From NCBI GenBank assembly GCA_029777095.1, contig JAKOTS010000057.1:27340-91339 (forward strand): DNA of 64,000 bases. The letters are read 5' to 3'. The notes under the pieces were generated by a model, which saw nothing but the letters and a program-made list of their open reading frames with translations, was not told where the DNA came from and made no database searches. How positions within the stretch are numbered: position 1 is the stretch's first letter; every line of letters starts with the position of its first letter. The stretch is from Actinomycetes bacterium (GTDB lineage Bacteria; Actinomycetota; Actinomycetes; Actinomycetales; Microbacteriaceae). Of the stretch, positions 49,911 to 59,396 are shown one piece after another. The position numbers and the translations under genes were made by a program.

Positions 49911-49941
49911 CACCCTCGCTACCTAGCACCATTGATTACTG

Positions 49942-49952
49942 GTACATAGTAC
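49942..49952. promoter_or_regulatory. Candidate PadR operator (GTACATAGTAC)
   Basis: GTAC-N3-GTAC is symmetric apart from its centre and lies 32-42 bases upstream of padR. A related ACTCAGCAGTACT stretch follows on the minus strand. Confidence 0.3.
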
Positions 49953-50019
49953 TGCTGAGTAGTGGGTTTGGCTAGAGGTGCGTGGGGCCGCAGGCGGTGT
50001 GGCTAAACGCGCTGCAATG

Positions 50020-50319
50020 TCACGCGTCGAGCACTTCGAGCCGCACCCAGGGCACACTGTCTTCGGTGAGGCCCTCGGCGTCGCGGACGGCCTTCTTCAG
50101 CGGCAGGATGTATCCCCCGCGCTGGGTGCTCGGAAACATCGACGTCGTCCATTCCGACCCGCCGATCCGGGCGCGAACCCGCACGGCCCCGAAGCCGCGC
50201 GTCGGGCGCGGGAGCTCGCGAACGTCTTCGCTCAGCTCGGGCGGCACGGCAGCGAAAAACCACGCAGTGTCGACCCGGGCATCCCACCGGAACACTTCGG
50301 CGTCGAACTCGATGATCAT
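50020..50319 (-). CDS. DUF1905 protein
   Basis: A 99-residue beta-barrel-like DUF1905 domain (FDAEVFRWDARVDTAWFFAAVP, then MFPSTQRGGYILPLKKAVR). The function is unknown; the domain is often found with bacteriocin-protection (OmdA) domains, absent here. It stands alone between padR and the response regulator. Confidence 0.88.
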   Translation of the reverse strand: MIIEFDAEVFRWDARVDTAWFFAAVPPELSEDVRELPRPTRGFGAVRVRARIGGSEWTTSMFPSTQRGGYILPLKKAVRDAEGLTEDSVPWVRLEVLDA

Positions 50320-50374
50320 TGCGTAAGGCTAACGCCGCACAAGGCCAACGCGGGCGCCGCGAGCCCGCGCAAGG

Positions 50375-51034
50375 CTAACGCTGCTGGTCAAGATACGTCA
50401 GCACGGCTTTGACCCGGCGGTTCTCTTCGACCGGGCTGAGGCCAAGCTTCATGAAGATGTTGCCGATGTGTTTGCTCACGGCGGCGTCGCTGAGTGTCAG
50501 GGCGCTGGCGATGCCGGTGTTCGAGCGCCCATCCGCCATGAGCGCAAGGACCTCGTGCTCACGCGGGCTGAGAGCCTCAAGTGGGCCGCGCGGTGCTCGA
50601 CTGAGGAGGCGTTGCACCACGTCTGGGTCAATCACCGTGCCCCCGGCGGCGACGGTTTCGAGCGCGCCGGCGAAGTCTCGTACCCGATTGATGCGGTCTT
50701 TCAACAGGTATCCGGTTGCGCCTTCGGGCAGGGTCAAGAGTTCGCGGGCGTAGGTGTCGGCGATGTGTTGTGAGAGCACCATGACCGGCTGCCGTGGGCA
50801 TTGTTCCCGAATGCGAAGCGCGGCAATGAGCCCGTCATCGCTCATGCCCGGCGGCATCCGCACGTCGGTGAGCACCAAATCAGGCAGGGTACCCGCGGCC
50901 CTCAGCCTCTCGAACGCTGCGAGTAGCTCGGGGGCGGTCGATGCGGTCGCCACGACCTTGTGGCCGAGGCGCTCGAGCAGCGCAACCAGCGCCTCGCGCA
51001 AGAGCGCCGAGTCTTCAGCGAGGAGCAGGCGCAT
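50375..51034 (-). CDS. NarL/LuxR-family response regulator
   Basis: A 219-residue response regulator. The receiver domain has Asp57 (LTDVRMPPG) as phospho-acceptor and Lys in YLLKDRI; the C-terminal LuxR HTH reads LSPREHEVLALMADGRSN. Its first 20 bases overlap the 3' end of the kinase gene, so the two are coupled. Likely targets are palindromes upstream of the divergent ABC exporter. Confidence 0.95.
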   Translation of the reverse strand: MRLLLAEDSALLREALVALLERLGHKVVATASTAPELLAAFERLRAAGTLPDLVLTDVRMPPGMSDDGLIAALRIREQCPRQPVMVLSQHIADTYARELLTLPEGATGYLLKDRINRVRDFAGALETVAAGGTVIDPDVVQRLLSRAPRGPLEALSPREHEVLALMADGRSNTGIASALTLSDAAVSKHIGNIFMKLGLSPVEENRRVKAVLTYLDQQR

Positions 51035-52313
51035 CCCGAACTTCCATTTCTTTCGTCAGCGATAGCCCGGACGCAGGCAGCACCATCGTCAGCACGGTGG
51101 GTCCGCCCGTCGGGCTCGAGACCGTGAGCGAGCCGCCGAGCGCTTCGGCACGCTCGCGCAGCCCCCGCAGTCCGCTCCCGGCGTCTTCGTCGGCGCCGCC
51201 GCGGCCGTCGTCGCGCACCGTGACCAACAGCGATCCAGCATCGAGGCGGGCCGCGATCCCCACGCGACTCGCGTCGGCATGCTTTGCCGCGTTCGTGACG
51301 CTCTCGCTCACCAGGTAGTACGCGGCGGTCTCGGCCGACGGTGCGAGCCGCCCAAGGCCCGCAATATCGAGCTCCAGCGCGACCGGAGTTCGGCCCGCAA
51401 GTTCGGCGAGCGCGGCTTCGAGTCCCTCATCGGTGAGCACAGCGGGGTGGATGCCACGCACCGTGCTTCGCAGCGTCGCCATCGCATGCTCGGCCTGATC
51501 TTGCGCCGATTCGAGCGCGGCACGGGCGGCCGAGGCATCCACCCCCCGCTCGACAAGTTCGTCGAGATCGAGACTCAGCAGGCCGAGGCGCGCGGCGAGG
51601 GTGACGAGTTCTTGTTGCACGCCGTCGTGGAGGTCGCGCTCGATGCGGCGGCGCTCGGCCTCAAACGCTTCGACGAGCGCCAACCGTGAGCGCGTGAGGC
51701 GCTCGACGTTGCGCGCCATCTCGCTGTTCCTGGGCGCGCAGAGCACACGGAGGAGTGCGGCCTGGGCGCCCGCGAGCAACGCGTTGACGTATGCGAAAAG
51801 CACGAGCGCGAGCGCCCCAACAGGAAGCACCAGCCACCACGTGCTCGGTCCGACAGTGATTCGGGTGTCAAAAAACAGCAGGATCTCGGTGTTTTCGCGG
51901 GCGCCCACCGTCGCCATCGCCACGAGCACGGCACCCATCAGCACCTGGAGAAAGACGGCGGCGAGCGCAAGCCAGCCCCACACCAGGTCGACGAGCAGCG
52001 CGCACGTTTCGCGCCAGGTCGCCGCCTCGGTCAGACGTATGCCGAGCCAGTTATGCCTTTCTTCGGGCACCACCAACACGTGTGGGGACGGTTGCCTCCC
52101 GAAGCCCAGCATGCGGGTGCGGCGGCGCTCCAACGCACCGATCGCCATGCCCCACAGGGGCAACAGCAACAGGGTGAGCGCCGCAAGCGGAAGCAGCACA
52201 ACCCCAATCACCGCACTGACGAGCAGGTAGAGCAGCGCGAGCCACGGCCATCGGCTGCCCAGAAACCGCCAGGGTGGGCGAATCAGCGCCTCCCACACGG
52301 TCGCTGCTGCCAT
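51015..52313 (-). CDS. NarL-type sensor histidine kinase
   Basis: A 432-residue kinase with about six membrane helices in the N-terminal half, no large extracellular domain, a HisKA_3 dimer region with His229 (RDLHDGVQQELV) and an ATPase domain ending GSGLRGLRERAEALGGSLTV. The short loops suggest sensing within the membrane, as in DesK or LiaS-type kinases that detect membrane stress. It diverges from the ABC exporter at 52460. Confidence 0.94.
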   Translation of the reverse strand: MAAATVWEALIRPPWRFLGSRWPWLALLYLLVSAVIGVVLLPLAALTLLLLPLWGMAIGALERRRTRMLGFGRQPSPHVLVVPEERHNWLGIRLTEAATWRETCALLVDLVWGWLALAAVFLQVLMGAVLVAMATVGARENTEILLFFDTRITVGPSTWWLVLPVGALALVLFAYVNALLAGAQAALLRVLCAPRNSEMARNVERLTRSRLALVEAFEAERRRIERDLHDGVQQELVTLAARLGLLSLDLDELVERGVDASAARAALESAQDQAEHAMATLRSTVRGIHPAVLTDEGLEAALAELAGRTPVALELDIAGLGRLAPSAETAAYYLVSESVTNAAKHADASRVGIAARLDAGSLLVTVRDDGRGGADEDAGSGLRGLRERAEALGGSLTVSSPTGGPTVLTMVLPASGLSLTKEMEVRDAPAPR

Positions 52314-52314
52314 G

Positions 52315-52331
52315 TCTCAACCCTATTGAGA
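52315..52331. promoter_or_regulatory. Inverted repeat TCTCAA-N5-TTGAGA
   Basis: A perfect 6-bp inverted repeat directly before the histidine-kinase start codon (minus strand), possibly a regulator site or mRNA hairpin. Confidence 0.35.
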
Positions 52332-52385
52332 AGTGGGTGCGGACGCCCGTTTCCGCCGGGCTCCGGCCCCGCTCCGGCCCAAAGA

Positions 52386-52401
52386 GTAGAGCCAGCTCTA
52401 C
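52386..52401. promoter_or_regulatory. Palindrome GTAGAGCCAGCTCTAC
   Basis: A perfect 7-2-7 palindrome midway between the kinase and the ABC ATPase genes, the expected position of a response-regulator operator for both. Confidence 0.5.
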
Positions 52402-52459
52402 CCAGGGTGTGGTGCCCGCACCATCGCCGGGCGGCCGCTCACGCGCTGGGATTGGGAGC

Positions 52460-53200
52460 ATGACCACACCTCTTGTGCGCGCCGAGCATCTGTTCAAGTC
52501 GTTTCCGGGGCGGGGACGCCGCGAACCCGCGGTGCCCGTGCTGCGAGACGTCTCGCTCGGTGTCTTGCCCGGCGAGATGGTGAGCATTGTTGGGCCCAGC
52601 GGTTCGGGCAAGTCGACGCTGTTGCTCTGCCTCGCCGGGCTCGAGCGCGTCGACAGCGGCAGCGTGCATCTCGCGGGTCGCGAGCTCGGGATGCTTGGGC
52701 ACGGCGCGCTGGCGAAGTTGCGGCGCGACCACCTGGGTTTCGTGTTTCAGTCGTTCAATTTGATTGCCTCGCTCACCGCCCGCGAGAACATTGCCCTCCC
52801 CGCGCGCCTTGCACGGCGCCGGATCACTGGGGCCGAGATCGATCGGGCCCTCGCCGATGTGGGCCTGCAGGATCGTGGCCGGCACAAGCCCGGCGAGCTC
52901 TCTGGCGGGCAACAGCAGCGGGTCGCGATCGCGCGGGTCTTGGCGATGCGGCCCGACATCGTGTTCGCGGATGAACCGACCGGTTCGCTCGATACGGCCA
53001 GCGGCGCCGCCGCCCTGCAACTGCTGCGCACCGCGGCCGATCGGGGCAGTAGCGTGATTGTGGTGACCCACGATCTCGAGGCAGCGGCCCTCGCCGACCG
53101 GGTGTTGGTATTGCGGGATGGGCGCATCCACACCGAACTTCGCAACGCGACTCCAGAACAGGTGCTCGAAGAGATCACCCTCGCGCGGGCCGACGCATGA
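52460..53200 (+). CDS. ABC transporter ATPase (LolD/MacB type)
   Basis: A 246-residue ATPase of the MacB/LolD/FtsE group: Walker A GPSGSGKST, family motif VFQSFNLIASLTARENI, signature LSGGQQQR, Walker B IVFADEPTGSLD. It pairs with the FtsX-like permease that begins within its stop codon. Systems of this type next to a two-component pair often export or sense antimicrobial peptides. GGGAG precedes the ATG. Confidence 0.94.
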   Translation: MTTPLVRAEHLFKSFPGRGRREPAVPVLRDVSLGVLPGEMVSIVGPSGSGKSTLLLCLAGLERVDSGSVHLAGRELGMLGHGALAKLRRDHLGFVFQSFNLIASLTARENIALPARLARRRITGAEIDRALADVGLQDRGRHKPGELSGGQQQRVAIARVLAMRPDIVFADEPTGSLDTASGAAALQLLRTAADRGSSVIVVTHDLEAAALADRVLVLRDGRIHTELRNATPEQVLEEITLARADA

Positions 53201-54666
53201 CCCGCCTGATCTGGAACGACCTCGTCGCGCATGCACGAGTGTGGGGCGGCACGCTCGCGGTCGTCATTGCGGTGGGTTTCGTCGGGGCGCTCGCGGGCGG
53301 ACTCCTCGAAACCGGGATGGCCCACGGCGGGCGTATCGAGGAGGCGCTGATGAGCGCGGCCTCCGTGGTTGTCAGTTTCGCGGCGCTCACCGCGCTCGTT
53401 GTGCTGAGCTCGGCCGCCAACCTCGCCGTCGCCCTCCACACACGCAGCTATGCGCTGTGGCAGCTGGTCGGCATTCACCCGGGACTCGTCGGGGTTGTCG
53501 TGCTGGCGCAGTTGGCGATCGTTGCTGTGGTCGGTTCGATCGTCGGATGCCTCATCGCCACCCCGCTCTTTCGCCCCATCTTGGACTGGGTGTTTGGTTC
53601 GTGGAACGGCATGCCGGGGCTGCCGCTCTCGCTCAGTGTCGGCACAGCAGCGCTCGTCGTGGCTGGCGTGACAGGGGTCGTGGTGGTCGGGGGACTTCGC
53701 GGTGCACGACGGGCGAGTCGGGTACCCGCGGTGGCGGCGCTTCGGGAGCCCGAGCCCGGGGCTGGGGCTGGGGCTGGGGCTGGGGCTGGGGCTGGGGCCA
53801 GCGTCAGCTTCGCCGGCGGCGGGCCTGGCCGTCGGGCCGACGGGCGGGTTGGCCGCGTGCGCTGGCGAGGCACCCGGTTGCAGTTCGGTCGGGTGCAGTT
53901 CGGCTGGTTCCGCGCACTCCTGACCGTTGCAGCGCTCATAGCGACCATCTCGCTCGCCCAGGGTCTGCGCGGTTCTGACTTCAGCGGCATCGCAAGCCGA
54001 GCGATCTTGCTGACCCCCCTCATCGCGGGTGTCTTTGCGGGCATCGGGCCGCTCGTGTTTCCCTTGGCGCTCAGTGCATGGACCGCCCTCGTGCCCCGCC
54101 GCGCCTCGTCGTCGTGGTTCTTGGCACGACACTCGGCCCGCTACCGACTCAGCCAGAGCAGCGCCGCGATCAACCCTCTGATGGTTGGCATCACCCTCGC
54201 CGGCGGGCTCTTCACGACCGCCGCGACGCTGGGCACCGCGGTCGCCGCAACCACCGGTCGAACCGGCAGTTTCGAGCTTGCGCCCGAGGGGGTTGTCCTC
54301 ATGCTCGGCGGCCCGCTGCTGCTGGCCGCGATCGGCGCCGCGGCGACCGTGTTCATGTCGAGCGGTGCACGGGAGCGCGAGTTCGCCCTCCTCCAGGCCG
54401 CCGGTGCCACGCGCGGCGTGATCATCAAGATCGCTCTCTGGGAAGCGCTCATCTCTGCGGTCACGGCCACGCTCCTCGCCGTATTCGCGATCGGTATCGG
54501 CGGCCTGGTACTTGCGCATGCGCTCGGGATGCCGGCTCCCACCCTCGCCCTCTCCAGCGCTTGGCTGGTCGCCGGCGGCGGACTGGTGCTCCTGCTCGCC
54601 GCCACTGTGTTGCCGACTTTGGCCGCGCTGCGCCGCGAGATTCCACACCTGCTCGCGGTCGAGTAA
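53197..54666 (+). CDS. FtsX-like (MacB-type) ABC permease
   Basis: A 489-residue permease with about ten membrane helices in two FtsX-type sets; the second contains SGAREREFALLQAAGATRGVI. A linker between them includes the array of Gly-Ala pairs coded by GGGGCT repeats (about residues 188-201). The ATG overlaps the ATPase stop (ATGA). It is part of the exporter controlled by the divergent two-component system. Confidence 0.92.
   Translation: MTRLIWNDLVAHARVWGGTLAVVIAVGFVGALAGGLLETGMAHGGRIEEALMSAASVVVSFAALTALVVLSSAANLAVALHTRSYALWQLVGIHPGLVGVVVLAQLAIVAVVGSIVGCLIATPLFRPILDWVFGSWNGMPGLPLSLSVGTAALVVAGVTGVVVVGGLRGARRASRVPAVAALREPEPGAGAGAGAGAGAGASVSFAGGGPGRRADGRVGRVRWRGTRLQFGRVQFGWFRALLTVAALIATISLAQGLRGSDFSGIASRAILLTPLIAGVFAGIGPLVFPLALSAWTALVPRRASSSWFLARHSARYRLSQSSAAINPLMVGITLAGGLFTTAATLGTAVAATTGRTGSFELAPEGVVLMLGGPLLLAAIGAAATVFMSSGAREREFALLQAAGATRGVIIKIALWEALISAVTATLLAVFAIGIGGLVLAHALGMPAPTLALSSAWLVAGGGLVLLLAATVLPTLAALRREIPHLLAVE
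53758..53799 (+). repeat. Hexanucleotide repeat GGGGCT, six units plus one variant
   Basis: Six exact GGGGCT units and a final GGGGCC encode a Gly-Ala run in the permease. Changes in copy number would not alter the frame. Confidence 0.9.
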
Positions 54667-54674
54667 CCCCACCA

Positions 54675-56098
54675 CTAGAACGGAGCCGGATCGAACCGAA
54701 CCCGCCGCGGCGGTACGGGTTGGAAGAGGAGCTGACTTGTCGGGAGATCTGGATAGACGCGCCCCGTTGGGCTCGTCCATTTGAGAACACCGCCCGGTTG
54801 CTGCACCACCGCCCACGCAGACTCGTGCTTGAGCGTGTGATGTCGCTTGCAGAGGTGCGCAAGATTGCAGTCGGTCGTTTGCCCGCCGAGTGCGAAGTCG
54901 GTGGTGTGGTCGATATCGCATCGCCGCACCGCGATTCGGCAGCCAGGGAATCTGCAGTGTTGATCGCGTATTTGTAGCGCGCGTTTGAGCTGTTTTCCCG
55001 GTCGGTAGCGGTCGGTGGCGAGCACCGCGCCGGTGATCGGGTGGTGAGCACGCGATCCCAGCCCTTCGCTGATCCAGCGAGGCGCCGTGCAGTGTCGGCG
55101 TCGATCGCCCCGACACCGACGAGCGTCGCGGGCTCCTCGCTCTGACCAAGCAGAGCAAGCACCGGAACGACGACCTGCACGTGCGCACGAATGGCTCCGA
55201 ACCCGGCCGCGCCGTGCGCTTCGGGCGCGCCGGCGAGCAGCAGATCGGCCAGAATGTCGGCGCGGAGCTGGTCGGTAGAGCGAGTATCGGGAACGACCGC
55301 CGCCGAGACATCCAGAGCAGGCGACCCCTTCGCCCCCAACGCTTCCTCCGCTCCCAACGCCTCTTTCCTTCCCAGCACTTCCTTCGCTTCCTCCGCTCGC
55401 AACGCCTCCTTCCCTCCCAACGCCTCTTTCGCTTCGGCAACGATCGCGCGGGTGACGGCGCGTGCCATCGCGCTCAGGCGATCAAAGGCCGCATAGGCGA
55501 TGGCCGTCGGCAACGTTGCGATGAGTTCGGCCATGCCGTCGGGCAGGTCAACCACGCGAACCGCGCGATCTTCAGCCGCGGCCTCATGACGTTCGGTGAG
55601 CGAGCGAGGGTGAATGCGCTCTGCGAGGAGCCGGGCGAAAGGCCGGAGTCGGCTTGCCGACTCGCGCTCGGCGACCGGCAAGGCCGCCGTCTCGAAGTCG
55701 GCACGGGCCTGGGCGTCGGTGATGTGCGCACCGGCGTCGATGAGCACCCTCACATGCGCCTGACTGATCCGCCCGGCAGCGAGCGACTTGAATGTGCCGG
55801 AAAACCGCGTGACGAGCGTGTCGGCCTCGCTCATCATTCGTTGCGCCGACCGATCACTGATGCGAAACGCGGCGCCGAGCTCGGCTGCCACGGTGCGATA
55901 CGGGAGCTCGGCGGCCTGCCGGGAGGCACGCGTGCGCTCTTGCACCGCGACCGCAAGTTGGGTGACCTCGTGGATCAGCTGCGCCTCACGCGCGTACATC
56001 GCGTTCTTCTGTAACTGCAATTCCGACAGCTCCGACACGCGCGCATCAAGATTCGTCAGCTCAGCTGACGAAAAGTTGCCATCGTTCGGGGTGGTCAT
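54675..56098 (-). pseudogene. DUF222/13E12-type HNH endonuclease gene, frameshifted
   Basis: The N-terminal part (from ATG 56098) encodes a DUF222 domain; the C-terminal part (frame ending 54675) encodes RDQHCRFPGCRIAVRRCDID and LAHLCKRHHTLKH, the HNH nuclease. The frames change near 55043. In the minus strand, CTCACCACCCGATC would read LTHPITGAV with one more C (CTCACCCACCC), exactly the family sequence, so a single base has been lost. The upstream frame instead continues without homology to 54461, overlapping the permease. An assembly error is the alternative. These proteins are multi-copy in actinobacteria; their function is not known. Confidence 0.85.
55317..55437 (-). repeat. Imperfect coding repeat (KEALGAEEA type) in the HNH gene
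   Basis: On the minus strand a run of imperfect units encodes variants of KEALGAEEALGA, a charged helical or coiled linker within the DUF222 part. Confidence 0.75.
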
Positions 56099-56221
56099 GC
56101 TTCAAGCGTGGCAGGAGCCTCGGACATTACGACCCCAAATATGGGCATCTGTGGATAACTTTCTAGAAGATATCTTCGAGTTATGCCAGGATGGAGCCCA
56201 CAAGGCAGGGCGGAGGTATCC

Positions 56222-56605
56222 CTAGATCTTTTTCACCACGCTCGACTTCAGCTGCATCGCACCAAAACCGTCGATCTTGCAATCAATATCGTGCCCGTTC
56301 ACCGGCGCAACCAGCCGGATGTTGCGGACCTTCGTGCCGGCCTTGATCGAGAGCGAACCCTTCACCTTCAACGAGGTGACGATCGTGACGGTATCGCCGT
56401 CAGAAAGGATGTTGCCCACCGAGTCGCGAACGACCGGCTCACCAGAATCGGCGCCAGAACCGGCAGAACCCGCAGAACCCGAGGCATCCGCCGTCGCCTC
56501 TTCGGCCGACCACTCGTGGCCACACATCGGGCACACGAGCAGGGGCGGCATTTCATATGCGTGCTCGCTGGCGCATTCGGGGCAAAGAGGCAGTGCATCA
56601 CTCAT
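56222..56605 (-). CDS. PhnA/YjdM-family zinc-ribbon protein
   Basis: A 127-residue protein with an N-terminal zinc ribbon (CPECAS, CPMCGHEW), an Ala/Ser/Gly-rich insert (about residues 38-55) and the C-terminal PhnA domain (DGDTVTIVTSLKVKGS..GFGAMQLKSSVVKK). PhnA of E. coli was named from the phosphonate region but is not a phosphonatase; the function is unclear. The insert makes it longer than the usual roughly 112 residues. Confidence 0.92.
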   Translation of the reverse strand: MSDALPLCPECASEHAYEMPPLLVCPMCGHEWSAEEATADASGSAGSAGSGADSGEPVVRDSVGNILSDGDTVTIVTSLKVKGSLSIKAGTKVRNIRLVAPVNGHDIDCKIDGFGAMQLKSSVVKKI

Positions 56606-56756
56606 GCGCTCAGGCTAGTCGGGATAGAAATTTGGGCCCAATCGCCCCCGAATCTCCAACAAAATACCTGGCTAGCACCGCTAGTGTGACAACCATCGAC
56701 CTCGCACGCTCTGCCGCCGCCAGCGGCAACCCTCCCAGGAAGAGCCGCCACGCAAA

Positions 56757-57557
56757 ATGAAACCCGAACTGCGCCCTGACCTGCGCCCCGCGGTCAGCGA
56801 TGAGGCGAACGATCCCGCAAACGACGATCACACCCTCGCGGTCACGCTGAGCGGCGGCGGTGCGTTCGGTGCGGCACACGTCGGGGTGCTGCAGGTGCTC
56901 GAAGAACGTGGCATCCGCCCGGGAATCGTGACCGGAACCAGCTCTGGCGCGCTCGTGGGTTCGGGCTATGCGGCCGGTCTCGATGGAGAGGCGCTCGAAC
57001 GGGTCGCGCGTGGGTTCCGCTGGGGCAAGATCGCACGATGGACCGCCAAACCCCGCTGGGGTCTGCTCGACACACGCGTCATCGCCGGCGCACTTCGCGG
57101 ACTCTTCGGAGAGGACCCGCTCATTGAAGAGCTGCCCCGCCGCTTCGGTGCCGTCGCGACCGACCTGCGCTCGCGCCGCACCGTGATCCTCGACAAGGGG
57201 CGACTCAGCCTCGCCCTGCGCGCGACGATCGCCGTGCCGGGCCTCCTCCCGCCCGTGCGGGTGCACGGCCGACTCCTCGCCGACGGCGGCATGATCGACA
57301 ATGTGCCCCACACGGCAGCTCGCAAACTTGGCGCGGAGCGCGTGATCGTCGTGCACCTGCATGCCAAATGGGAGAACGTCCGGATGATGCGAACGGTCAC
57401 GCAAACCGCAGACCTCGCAAGCGACCCATCCGTAGTGCTCGTGCAGCCCGAGATGGAGCGGATGGCGCAGTGGACAATGCGCGATATTCCCCGCCTCATC
57501 GCCGAGGGTCGCCGCGCCGCGACTGTCGCACTCGATCGCGCCGAGCTCCAGCCTTAG
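56757..57557 (+). CDS. Patatin-like phospholipase (RssA type)
   Basis: A 266-residue patatin-fold hydrolase. It has the oxyanion loop SGGGAFGAAH, the nucleophile Ser in GTSSGALVGSG and the Asp of the dyad in ADGGMIDNVP. It would hydrolyse phospholipids or other acyl esters in the cytoplasm. AGGAAGAG lies about 12 bases before the ATG. It stands alone. Confidence 0.94.
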   Translation: MKPELRPDLRPAVSDEANDPANDDHTLAVTLSGGGAFGAAHVGVLQVLEERGIRPGIVTGTSSGALVGSGYAAGLDGEALERVARGFRWGKIARWTAKPRWGLLDTRVIAGALRGLFGEDPLIEELPRRFGAVATDLRSRRTVILDKGRLSLALRATIAVPGLLPPVRVHGRLLADGGMIDNVPHTAARKLGAERVIVVHLHAKWENVRMMRTVTQTADLASDPSVVLVQPEMERMAQWTMRDIPRLIAEGRRAATVALDRAELQP

Positions 57558-57707
57558 CGCGGCGCACCGCCCGCCGGTCCGGCACCCGGCACCCCGGCGC
57601 CCGACAGCGGGTCGGCACCGAGCACCAAGCGCCCCAGCGCCAAGCACCAAAGACGTCGACCCCACCGCAATTGGTCGACCCCCGGCATCCCCTGAGAAGA
57701 TTGCAGA

Positions 57708-59375
57708 ATGACCGCAACTCTCGTGGCCCAGGGCGTCGCCGGCGGCCACGGCCACCGCACCCTCTTCGACTCGCTCGATCTGACCGTCGCCCCGGGTGAC
57801 GTCGTCGGCGTCGTCGGCGCAAACGGCGCCGGAAAATCGACCCTCCTTCGCCTGCTCGCCGGCATCGACGAACCCCAGGGCGGCACCATCGCGCTCTCGC
57901 CGCCCGACGCATTCGTCGGCTGGCTCCCGCAAGAGCACGAGCGCATCGCCAATGAAACCGTGGCGGCATATATCGCGCGCCGCACGGGTTGTTTAGATGC
58001 CACAAGAGACATGGATGCCGCAGCCGCCGCCCTCGGCGACCCCTCGCTCTCACAAACCCCGGGTCTCGACCCCGCCGATGTGTACTCGAATGCCCTCGAT
58101 CGTTGGCTCGCAAGTGGCGCAGCCGACCTCGACGATCGCGTGCCGGTCGTCCTCGCCGACCTCGGACTCGACCTGGGCGGTCAGCCCGCCGAGCAGGCCC
58201 TGATGACCGCGCTCTCGGGTGGGCAGGCGGCCCGCGTCGGGCTCGCTGCCCTCCTCCTCTCACGCTTCGACATCGTGCTGCTCGACGAGCCCACGAACGA
58301 CCTCGATCTCGACGGCCTCGAACGCCTCGAGACGTTTGTTCGCGGGCTTCGCGGTGGCGTCGTGCTCGTCAGCCACGATCGTGAGTTCTTGGCACGCTGC
58401 GTGACCCGCGTGCTCGAACTCGACCTGGCCCAGAACTCGAATCGCGTCTACGGCGGCGGCTACGACTCCTACCTCGAGGAGCGCGCGACCCTCCGCCGCC
58501 AGCAACGCGAGAAGTACGACGAGTTTGCCGACAAGAAGGCCGATCTTGTGGGGCGCGCGCGCACCCAGCGGGAGTGGTCGAGTCAGGGCGTTCGCAATGC
58601 GATGAAGAAGGCTCCCGATAACGACAAGATCAGGCGCAAGGCATCCGCTGAATCAAGCGAGAAACAAGCGCAGAAAGTGCGCCAGATGGAGAGCCGTATC
58701 GCGCGCCTCGATGAGGTTGACGAGCCGCGCAAGGAGTGGCAGCTCGAGTTCACAATCGGTGCCGCGCCCCGCTCGAGTTCGGTGGTGTCGACGCTGAATG
58801 CGGCAGTGTTCCGGCAGGGTGAATTCACGCTCGGGCCCGTCTCGCTGCAGGTGAATGCGGGCGAGCGCGTCGGTATTACCGGGCCCAACGGCGCCGGCAA
58901 GTCGACCCTCCTGCGAGCGCTGCTCGGCATGCAGAAGCCCGATGAGGGCACGGCGTCGCTCGGCGCGAACGTGCAGATCGGCGAGATCGATCAGGCGCGC
59001 TCCCTCTTCGCGGGCACCGAACCGCTCGCGGCGGCATTCGAGGCGCTCGTGCCCGAGATGGCCTCCGGCGAGGTACGCACGCTGCTCGCCAAGTTTGCAC
59101 TGAAAGCCGACCACGTGAGTCGCCCGGTCGATGAACTCTCGCCCGGCGAGCGCACGCGTGCGGGGCTCGCCCTGTTGCAGGCGCGCGGGGTGAACGTGCT
59201 GGTGCTCGACGAGCCGACCAACCACCTCGATCTGCCCGCGATCGAGCAGCTTGAGCAGGCGCTCGAAGCGTATGAGGGCACGCTCCTGCTGGTCACGCAC
59301 GATCGCCGCATGCTCGCGACGGTGCAAACCGACCGGCACTGGCGGGTCGAGGGCGGGCAGGTCACTGAGCTGTAG
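57708..59375 (+). CDS. ABC-F family ATPase
   Basis: A 555-residue protein with two ABC domains and no membrane segments. Walker A motifs are GANGAGKSTLL (first domain) and GPNGAGKSTLL (second); signatures are LSGGQ and LSPGE. The inter-domain linker (about residues 250-330) is Arg/Lys/Glu-rich and helical. ABC-F proteins act on the ribosome in translation control or antibiotic protection. Which applies here cannot be decided by eye. It is followed by the IMPACT gene with a 21-bp gap. Confidence 0.93.
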   Translation: MTATLVAQGVAGGHGHRTLFDSLDLTVAPGDVVGVVGANGAGKSTLLRLLAGIDEPQGGTIALSPPDAFVGWLPQEHERIANETVAAYIARRTGCLDATRDMDAAAAALGDPSLSQTPGLDPADVYSNALDRWLASGAADLDDRVPVVLADLGLDLGGQPAEQALMTALSGGQAARVGLAALLLSRFDIVLLDEPTNDLDLDGLERLETFVRGLRGGVVLVSHDREFLARCVTRVLELDLAQNSNRVYGGGYDSYLEERATLRRQQREKYDEFADKKADLVGRARTQREWSSQGVRNAMKKAPDNDKIRRKASAESSEKQAQKVRQMESRIARLDEVDEPRKEWQLEFTIGAAPRSSSVVSTLNAAVFRQGEFTLGPVSLQVNAGERVGITGPNGAGKSTLLRALLGMQKPDEGTASLGANVQIGEIDQARSLFAGTEPLAAAFEALVPEMASGEVRTLLAKFALKADHVSRPVDELSPGERTRAGLALLQARGVNVLVLDEPTNHLDLPAIEQLEQALEAYEGTLLLVTHDRRMLATVQTDRHWRVEGGQVTEL

Positions 59376-59384
59376 CGGCCGAGG

Positions 59385-59390
59385 TATCGT
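59385..59390 (+). promoter_or_regulatory. -10 box TATCGT, leaderless
   Basis: TATCGT is six bases from the GTG at 59397, starting within the 21-bp gap after the ABC-F gene. Confidence 0.5.
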
Positions 59391-59396
59391 GAGCCC

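Noticed and set aside
52747..55440. Very long minus-strand open frame (897 codons)
   Set aside because: It is antisense to the ABC exporter and in another frame of the HNH gene; its product is a low-complexity Arg/Gly/Glu mixture without motifs, as expected from GC-rich third positions.
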